Below, piece by piece: positions 58,821 to 64,000 of a DNA stretch of 64,000 nt. The notes beneath the pieces were generated by a model, which saw nothing but the letters and a program-made list of their open reading frames with translations, was not told the DNA's origin and did no database searches. The number at the start of each line of letters is the position of its first letter. The first letter of the stretch is position 1. The stretch comes from Hymenobacter monticola (GTDB lineage: Bacteria > Bacteroidota > Bacteroidia > Cytophagales > Hymenobacteraceae), in NCBI RefSeq assembly GCF_022811645.1, contig NZ_CP094534.1, positions 4,526,001 through 4,590,000 on the forward strand. Reading direction: 5' to 3'. Made by a program: the position numbers and the translations under genes.

Positions 58821-59303
58821 ATGAATAAGGCCAGCCTTTTAGAAAGTATTTACCTCGTTTTAGGACCACTGCTTTTCCTTTCTTTCATACTAGCGCTAGT
58901 AGGGTTTTACTTGATGAAGTTTGGAAAAAGCAAATCTTCAACTTTGTATGGTCCTCTATTATTTGGTCAAGTATTTTTTCTTGGCTTTTTGATAGGCATC
59001 ATTAAAACATCCATGGAAAGCGAGTACAGAGACATGACTGTTAACTTTTTATCAAGGAAAGAAATCAATATTAAGCTAGATGGGAAAAACTTTTTCTCTG
59101 AACGGAAAGACTCAATAATTACCCAAATAGCTAACATGAAAAGTACTCCAGCGCATCATTCCAGTCCGATAGATGAAAGAGGCGTAGTGCTTACCTCAGG
59201 CACCGATTCTATGGAATTGCAATTATTCCGAGATTCAAATAAGAAAGGCGAATATTGGGTCTTCTACAGGGGCTACGAGATTGGCAGATACCACACGGAA
59301 TAA
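58821..59303 (+). CDS. Two-helix membrane protein of unknown function in an AT-rich island
   Basis: This encodes 160 residues. Two membrane helices fall at about 10-32 (VLGPLLFLSFILALVGFYLM) and 43-62 (GPLLFGQVFFLGFLIGIIKT), followed by a soluble domain of about 100 residues with strand-like stretches (LTSGTDSMELQLFRDS and then YWVFYRGYEIGRYH). The gene and its surroundings (about 58740-59320) are much richer in A and T than the flanking genes, a sign of horizontal origin or weak codon selection. No family was recognised. It is convergent with miaE, with 23 nt between the stops. Confidence 0.55.
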   Translation: MNKASLLESIYLVLGPLLFLSFILALVGFYLMKFGKSKSSTLYGPLLFGQVFFLGFLIGIIKTSMESEYRDMTVNFLSRKEINIKLDGKNFFSERKDSIITQIANMKSTPAHHSSPIDERGVVLTSGTDSMELQLFRDSNKKGEYWVFYRGYEIGRYHTE

Positions 59304-59326
59304 GCAGGCAAATGCAAATAATTACG

Positions 59327-59923
59327 TTAGTGCATGCGGTCGTCGCGCACGGGTAGGTTCGTTACAATCTCGCCTTCGATAACCAGCAGTTCCTGCAGGC
59401 GCTCGTCTACCTGTTTGGGGTCGCAGTATTCCTTGGCCAGGTCCACGTAGCTCACGAAGTGCGCGGCTTCCGACACCATCAGCTCGTAGTAGAACTTGCT
59501 GAGCTCCTGGTCGGCAATGTTTTGCCAGAGCAGCTTGAACCGCTCGCAGCTGCGCGCCTCGATGAGGGCCGATACCAGGAGCTGGTCCATGAGCTGGCGC
59601 TCGCGGGCGCCGCCCTTGCGCACGTGGGCCAGCAGCTGCACCACGTATTCGTCTTTGCGCGGGCGGCCCAGGGCGTAGCCGCGCTTGCGCAGCTCCAGCA
59701 GCACCCGCTCGAAGTGGCTCCACTCCTCGGCTACGAGGTCGGTTAGCTCGTCCACCAGACGGGTTTTCTCGGGGTAGTGGATAATCATGCTGATGCCGGT
59801 GCTGGCCGCTTTCTGCTCGCACCAGGCGTGGTCGACCAAGATGTCCTCGATGTTCTTCTCGGCAATGTTCACCCAGCGCGGGTCGGTGTTCAGCTTGAGC
59901 TTAAGAATGGTTTTCTCTTTCAT
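59327..59923 (-). CDS. miaE: tRNA-(ms2io6A)-hydroxylase
   Basis: This encodes 198 residues from the ATG at 59923. It is a diiron ferritin-like protein: WCEQKAASTGISMI, EEWSHFERVLLELRKRGY and the second site EARSCERFKLLWQ, then SEAAHFVSYVDLAKEY give the Glu and ExxH ligands. It hydroxylates the isopentenyl side chain of ms2i6A at position 37 of tRNAs reading UNN codons, in an oxygen-dependent reaction. An alternative start seven codons upstream lacks support. The gene is transcribed away from the porin gene and is a single unit. Confidence 0.88.
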   Translation of the reverse strand: MKEKTILKLKLNTDPRWVNIAEKNIEDILVDHAWCEQKAASTGISMIIHYPEKTRLVDELTDLVAEEWSHFERVLLELRKRGYALGRPRKDEYVVQLLAHVRKGGARERQLMDQLLVSALIEARSCERFKLLWQNIADQELSKFYYELMVSEAAHFVSYVDLAKEYCDPKQVDERLQELLVIEGEIVTNLPVRDDRMH

Positions 59924-59989
59924 GAGCTGCGCTATGAAAGCCAAGCAACAGAACTAAATTCTTGCTGCTTGGCTCTTAATTCTGAATGC

Positions 59990-62029
59990 TTAATTAAAGA
60001 AATTCCAGCGCACTCCAAACTGGAAGCGCCGCGGGTAGCCCGTGTAATAAGGCGTAGTGAAATAACCGCCTGAAATAATGCCTTGGTTGACGTAGGCTAC
60101 TTTCAGGAACGCCGACACGGCCTTGATATCGGCCGAGAAAAAGACGTCGGCTACGGCGTGGTTGGTGATGGTGAAATGGTCTTGCTGGTAGAACTGCTGG
60201 GTGCTGGGGCTGTAATCGAAGGCCTTATAAGCCGACTGATAATACACCTGAATGCCGGTCTGGCTGAACAGCGCCTTGCGGAATATGTAGCTCTCGTAGA
60301 ACACCCGCGAGTTGGTCACCAGCTTGGGAATGCGGATGCCCGTCACGTCGCCGCCCTGCGTGTAGGTGGCCTGGTTGTCGAAGCCCACACGGCCAAAATG
60401 CACCTGGTGCCGGGCAAATACCACCTGCAGGTTCTTGGCCACGGTGGCCTGCTCCGGCATGCCGGCCGTGTTATAATACACCAGGTTGGTGAGGTTGACG
60501 AGGCTGGCGCTGGCCTCGAAACGCTGCTGGCTGAGGCGGCCGATGTCGGGCAGATTAAAGCGCAGGCGGCCAGTGAGCTGGGTGCTGCTGGTGTTGCTGA
60601 ACTCGGTGGGGGTGCCGGGCAGGTGGTGCCACTCGTAGTTGTTGCCCACTAGCTCCTGCTGCGTGAGCGTGGGCGAGTACGAGGAGCGCAGCGCCTCCAC
60701 CCACAGCGGCCCCGTGCGCACCGAAGCGCGCAGCCAGTACTCGTCGAACAGCTTGTACTCGCCAGCCGCCTCTACGGCGTAAATCTTGTGGTAGTTGAAC
60801 GCCACGGTGCCGCCCACAAAGGCCTGCGTGAACGTGCGGGTGGGCGCGCCCACCACCAGCGAGTCGCCGGTGGTGCTGCGGGCCGCGCGCACCTGGTTCG
60901 AATACAACGTCTTGGTGGCCAGGCTGGCGTTGCGCAGGCGGCCGTAGAGGCGGTACTCTGCGAAGTCGGTGCGGCCCAGCACGCCGAAGGTGTTTTCCAC
61001 CTGCTTGAACTCGGCCCGGTCGAGAATGGCGCGGGTGTTGCGCAGCACGCGCGGGTAGAACCGCACGCGCGGAAAATACAATTCGCCCCGATTGAGGGGC
61101 GTCAGTTCGGTGTCGGAGTAGTTGTTGAACTGGCGCTTGGCGTCGAAGGTATGGTACACGGTGAGGCCGCGGCCCAGCAGCCGGTAAGTTTGGGTGAAGT
61201 ACAGCTCGTCGCGGTCCTCCCGGTTAATGGCTTTGGTCAGGTAAACGCGTTGGGCACCGTAGTTGAACAGCTGGTTGGGGGCCGACTCGCCCAGCGTGAT
61301 GCTGTCGCCGGTTTCCGCGTTGAGGGCACGCCGGATGATGGGCCAGATGCCGCCCTGCTCCGCGGCGCTGTGCCGGGCATTGCCAATATTGAAGAGCAAG
61401 TGGTACCGCTCGTTCTCGGATTGCAGGCGGCCGTAGAGCATCAGGTTGGAATGCTCGACCAGGCCCCGGCCCACGCCCCCGGTCCCGCCGGTGGTGGCCA
61501 GAATTTTATTGGAGGCGATGCGCTCGTAGTTGAAGCCCACGCTGAAATTCTTCTTCAGGCTGCGGCTGTAGTTGAACTCAAACACCTGCTCGCCGGCCCC
61601 GGACTGGATGTAGCGAAAAAACGAAAACGGCGAGCGGGAGTCGTAGTAGGGAATCTGGCTGGCGTCGTGCGCATACTTGTTGAACACGTCGCGCCCAAAG
61701 CGGGCCCCCAGTTGCAGGTTGGGTTGGTAGAGCAAGGGCCGCGAGGCCGTGCCCAACGCGCCCAAATCCTGCTGGAAAGTGGTGTCGTGCGCCCAAAACC
61801 TATCTTGCGGAAAGCGCGTGAGCGTGGTGTCGAGCAAGGTGCCGCCGGTGGAGTCGCGCAGCACTTCGGCCTCGTAAATGACGCGGGTGGTTTTCGGGCC
61901 GTACAGCACTTTGGTGGAGTCGTCGAGCACCTGCGCGTGGGCAGCGGCTGCGGCCAGCTTGGTGAGCAACAGCAACAGGGCCAGCAACCGCAGCCAGCAT
62001 CCTAAAAATCCTCGTTTCGGGGCCTTCAA
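59990..62029 (-). CDS. Porin-like outer-membrane beta-barrel protein
   Basis: This encodes 679 residues from a TTG at 62029. The TTG is chosen because it opens a basic n-region and a long hydrophobic core (WLRLLALLLLLTKLAAAAAH), cut after HAQ. No ATG is available upstream that does not run through the lpxK end. After a short plug-like start (TKVLYGPKTTRVIYEAEVLR) the protein consists of amphipathic strands with aromatic ends throughout and a terminal Phe-rich strand (RRFQFGVRWNFFN), as in the putative porin family of Bacteroidota. The solute is unknown. It lies 38 nt downstream of lpxK on the same strand, so the two may be cotranscribed. Confidence 0.75.
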   Translation of the reverse strand: MKAPKRGFLGCWLRLLALLLLLTKLAAAAAHAQVLDDSTKVLYGPKTTRVIYEAEVLRDSTGGTLLDTTLTRFPQDRFWAHDTTFQQDLGALGTASRPLLYQPNLQLGARFGRDVFNKYAHDASQIPYYDSRSPFSFFRYIQSGAGEQVFEFNYSRSLKKNFSVGFNYERIASNKILATTGGTGGVGRGLVEHSNLMLYGRLQSENERYHLLFNIGNARHSAAEQGGIWPIIRRALNAETGDSITLGESAPNQLFNYGAQRVYLTKAINREDRDELYFTQTYRLLGRGLTVYHTFDAKRQFNNYSDTELTPLNRGELYFPRVRFYPRVLRNTRAILDRAEFKQVENTFGVLGRTDFAEYRLYGRLRNASLATKTLYSNQVRAARSTTGDSLVVGAPTRTFTQAFVGGTVAFNYHKIYAVEAAGEYKLFDEYWLRASVRTGPLWVEALRSSYSPTLTQQELVGNNYEWHHLPGTPTEFSNTSSTQLTGRLRFNLPDIGRLSQQRFEASASLVNLTNLVYYNTAGMPEQATVAKNLQVVFARHQVHFGRVGFDNQATYTQGGDVTGIRIPKLVTNSRVFYESYIFRKALFSQTGIQVYYQSAYKAFDYSPSTQQFYQQDHFTITNHAVADVFFSADIKAVSAFLKVAYVNQGIISGGYFTTPYYTGYPRRFQFGVRWNFFN

Positions 62030-62067
62030 ACAGGTAACAGATGCGCCGGAGCCCGGCAGGGTGAAAG

Positions 62068-63165
62068 TCAAATGGATGAGGCGACGGCCGGCGCGCCGGG
62101 CAGGAGCTGTCGCAGCTCGGCCGCGCCCGTGCCCAGAAACGCCACCCGCACCGGAATGGTATAGATGGGAAGCCCCGCCAGCGCCGGCTGCAGGGCAGCA
62201 GCGTGCAGGCGCGTGGCGTCCTTTTCCGTTGTAAAAATAGGCCAGCCCGGCTGCCAATGCGCCCGCAAGGCCTCAAGGTCTTTCTGCTGAAAAGCGTGGT
62301 GGTCGGGCAGTCGCGCATGATAACGAACCGTATACCCCTGACCTTCAATATACTCACGCAGCGGCTGCGGCTGCGCAATACCGGTCAGCAACAGAGCCGC
62401 GCCCACTGGCGGCGTAGGCGGCGAAGCTGGCAGCACCTCACCTTCCTTCAACTTTAAGGTTTTTGCAAAAGGCTGCGGCGTGCCGTATTCATACTTCGAA
62501 AACAGCACCGGCACATTAGGCCGGCCGTAGCAAACAATGCCTTGCTGCACAGTACCTTGCAGTGCCGCACTCAAGTCCGGCGGGCATTTCGTGACAATGA
62601 CCACGTCGGCCCGGCGGGCCCCGCCGCGGCTCTCGCGCAGCCGGCCAGCGGGCAGCACCTGGTCCTCGTAAAACGGCCGGGCGTATTCCGTCAGCAGCAC
62701 GTTGAGCGTGGGGCGCACGGCGCGGTGCTGGTAGGCGTCATCAAGCACGATGATGCTCGTATCCGGATGCATTTGCAAGAGCAGCCGCACGCCCAGGCCG
62801 CGTTTTTCGGCTGCCGCCACGGGCACGTTTTGCGGCGCAAAATGCTCGAAATACTGCCAGGGCTCGTCGCCCACCGTGGCGGCCGAATCCTGGAGGCCGG
62901 CCAGGCGCGGGCCGGTGGTTTGGCGGCCGTAGCCGCGGCTCAGGATGGCCGGGCGGTGGCCCTGGCGCAGCAGTTCCTCCACCAGCCAGATGACGTGCGG
63001 TGTCTTGCCCGTGCCCCCCACCCGCAGGTTGCCCACGCCCAGCAGCGGCACGGCGAAAGCTTCTGATTTTTTCCAGCCGGCGTCGTAGAGCCAATTGCGC
63101 ACGGCCAGCACACCGGCGTAAAGCCAGGAAAACGGCAGCAATAAAAACACCAGCAATCGGCCCAT
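62068..63165 (-). CDS. lpxK: Tetraacyldisaccharide 4'-kinase
   Basis: This encodes 365 residues from the ATG at 63165. It phosphorylates the lipid A precursor at the 4' position, at the inner membrane. One N-terminal membrane helix (LLVFLLLPFSWLYAGVLAV) is followed by the Walker A motif GNLRVGGTGKT (45-55), ILSRGYGR, IIVLDDAYQHRAV and the Walker B type Asp. The C-terminal LRAHWQPGWPIFTTEKDATRL is typical. It is divergent from the SMUG2-like gene; the -7 boxes of the two genes lie back to back. Confidence 0.93.
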   Translation of the reverse strand: MGRLLVFLLLPFSWLYAGVLAVRNWLYDAGWKKSEAFAVPLLGVGNLRVGGTGKTPHVIWLVEELLRQGHRPAILSRGYGRQTTGPRLAGLQDSAATVGDEPWQYFEHFAPQNVPVAAAEKRGLGVRLLLQMHPDTSIIVLDDAYQHRAVRPTLNVLLTEYARPFYEDQVLPAGRLRESRGGARRADVVIVTKCPPDLSAALQGTVQQGIVCYGRPNVPVLFSKYEYGTPQPFAKTLKLKEGEVLPASPPTPPVGAALLLTGIAQPQPLREYIEGQGYTVRYHARLPDHHAFQQKDLEALRAHWQPGWPIFTTEKDATRLHAAALQPALAGLPIYTIPVRVAFLGTGAAELRQLLPGAPAVASSI

Positions 63166-63172
63166 ACGCCCC

Positions 63173-63180
63173 CAAAAGTA
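63173..63180 (-). promoter_or_regulatory. -7 box (TACTTTTG) of lpxK
   Basis: The minus strand reads TACTTTTGGGGG, 7 nt before the ATG at 63165. It faces the promoter of the divergent gene, 8 nt away from that gene's TTTG element. Confidence 0.45.
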
Positions 63181-63187
63181 CGGCGGG

Positions 63188-63215
63188 TTTGGCCGGCACC
63201 GGGCGCGTACTTTTG
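63188..63215 (+). promoter_or_regulatory. Promoter of the SMUG2-like gene
   Basis: TTTG at 63188-63191 and TACTTTTG at 63208-63215 are 16 nt apart. The box ends 4 nt before the ATG at 63220, so the start point would fall at or inside the start codon. Confidence 0.55.
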
Positions 63216-63219
63216 ACCC

Positions 63220-63909
63220 ATGTCTACCCTGGCCGACCGTCTGCTGCATTTTCTGACCACTTTTCCGCTGCCCCCTGTTCTGCCCGCAGGTATGGAAGCC
63301 GTCAGCCCATTCCGCGAGCCGCCTGTACGGGAGCTGCTCAGCCGCTTTGCCCAGAAATATTACGCTGATAACCAGCCTCGCGTGGCGTTGCTCGGCATCA
63401 ACCCCGGCCGCCTGGGCATGGGCCGCACCGGCGTCGCCTTCACCGACCCCGCGGCCCTGGCCGAACACTGCAGCATCGCCAACGACCTGCCGCGCGGCCG
63501 CCCCGAAACCTCTACGCAGTTCGTCTACAAGTTCATCAACGCGCTGGGCGGCCCGGCCGAGTTCTACCAGCATTTCTACATCAGTTCGCTCTACCCGCTG
63601 GTGCTCCTGAAAAACGGGCTGAATTACAACTACTACGACTCGCAGGCCCTCACCAAAGCCCTATGGCCCGACATTCAGCTTTCATTGCGCCAGCAAGTTG
63701 AAGAATTGGGCCTGCGCCGGGACGTGGCTGTGAGCCTTGGCAAGCGCAACGGTGAGTTTTTGAAGCGCCTGAATGCGGAGCTGGGCTTATTCGACAACGT
63801 CATCGTTCTCGACCACCCGCGCTACCTCATGCAATACAAAAGCCGCGAAGAAGCTACCAACGTAGCCAAATACGTGCAAACGCTGGGCGGTTTGATTCAC
63901 GCAGATTGA
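63220..63909 (+). CDS. SMUG2-like uracil-DNA glycosylase family protein
   Basis: This encodes 229 residues. It has the uracil-DNA glycosylase fold of the SMUG group: VALLGINPGRLGMGRTGVAF with the water-activating region, the helix after it, FINALGG, SSLYPLVLLKNGLNYNYYDS and a C-terminal LDHPRYLMQYKSR with the HPRY motif. It removes damaged bases (uracil or a modified pyrimidine) in base-excision repair. The exact lesion is not predictable. The gene is divergent from lpxK. Confidence 0.82.
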   Translation: MSTLADRLLHFLTTFPLPPVLPAGMEAVSPFREPPVRELLSRFAQKYYADNQPRVALLGINPGRLGMGRTGVAFTDPAALAEHCSIANDLPRGRPETSTQFVYKFINALGGPAEFYQHFYISSLYPLVLLKNGLNYNYYDSQALTKALWPDIQLSLRQQVEELGLRRDVAVSLGKRNGEFLKRLNAELGLFDNVIVLDHPRYLMQYKSREEATNVAKYVQTLGGLIHAD

Positions 63910-63971
63910 ACGACAAACCGCGTACAGCCCAAACAAGTCGTCCTTTTCTCTTTTTTTATTCCGCACTGATA

Positions 63972-64000
63972 ATGCCCACCGTCCAAGACCTTGCCCGCCT
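63972..64000 (+). CDS. Start of the next gene, possibly a Nif3-like protein (partial)
   Basis: Only the first nine to ten codons are inside the window: MPTVQDLAR. This agrees with the start of Nif3-like dinuclear metal proteins (xxTVxDLARLLE), but a fragment this short could fit other families. It follows the SMUG2-like gene by 62 nt on the same strand. Confidence 0.3.

Overview
The window is about 64 kb of an ordinary-looking chromosome from a GC-rich member of the Bacteroidota, most like Hymenobacter or a close relative in the Cytophagales. The support is indirect but consistent: -7 promoter boxes of the TAnnTTTG type, a type III glutamine synthetase, the long Bacteroidota form of IspG, a protein with a type IX secretion sorting domain, a Bacteroidota-type leucyl-tRNA synthetase, a porin-like outer-membrane protein, and several small families known mainly from this phylum. 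No rRNA, tRNA, CRISPR array, transposase or prophage gene was recognised.

Layout. 1-4.8 kb: end of accC, small secreted proteins, a hutG-hutF operon for the last steps of histidine breakdown, and a decayed Uma2-type nuclease gene. 4.8-9.3 kb: a 2-oxoacid dehydrogenase E2 gene, a small membrane protein and valS. 9.6-12.5 kb: a nitrilase-superfamily amidohydrolase next to an N-acetyl sugar amidotransferase, then an Asp-rich protein. 12.6-17.4 kb: a DUF4197 protein, cinA, an orphan secreted protein and ribBA. 17.4-23.4 kb: two translationally coupled glycosyltransferases, a K+ channel with an RCK domain, and dnaG. 23.5-31.1 kb: a 42-residue membrane protein, leuS, a T9SS-sorted discoidin-domain protein and an M14 metallopeptidase. 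31.2-40.7 kb: small housekeeping and redox genes, ispG, a Tat-signal SDR, two thioredoxin-fold proteins, a quinone oxidoreductase and a PAS protein. 40.8-51 kb: glnN, an LTA-synthase-like enzyme, mtaB, an XRE regulator with a likely autoregulatory operator, and a MacB-like permease. 51-64 kb: a secreted GATase-like protein, a PAP2 phosphatase, a GH2 glycosidase, mrp-nfu, fahA, miaE, a porin, lpxK, a SMUG2-like glycosylase and the first codons of another gene.

Two layers of non-coding structure run through the window. First, seven intergenic inverted doublets fall into six sequence families (6267-6358, 19924-19993, 21079-21253, 23368-23447, 31159-31239, 38524-38613, 47231-47402), with an eighth element at 57211-57294 belonging to one of those families. 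Several units are themselves hairpins, and in two families base changes are compensated across the stem, as in REP/REPIN elements moved in trans. Second, TAnnTTTG boxes lie only 4-8 nt before the start codon of several genes, which predicts leaderless or nearly leaderless mRNAs.

The best candidate for an under-described system is the pair at 9647-11909. A nitrilase-fold enzyme with an intact Glu-Lys-Cys triad sits beside a PP-loop sugar amidotransferase, an arrangement that resembles glutamine-dependent NAD synthetase split into two proteins. Most other genes are conserved housekeeping functions.
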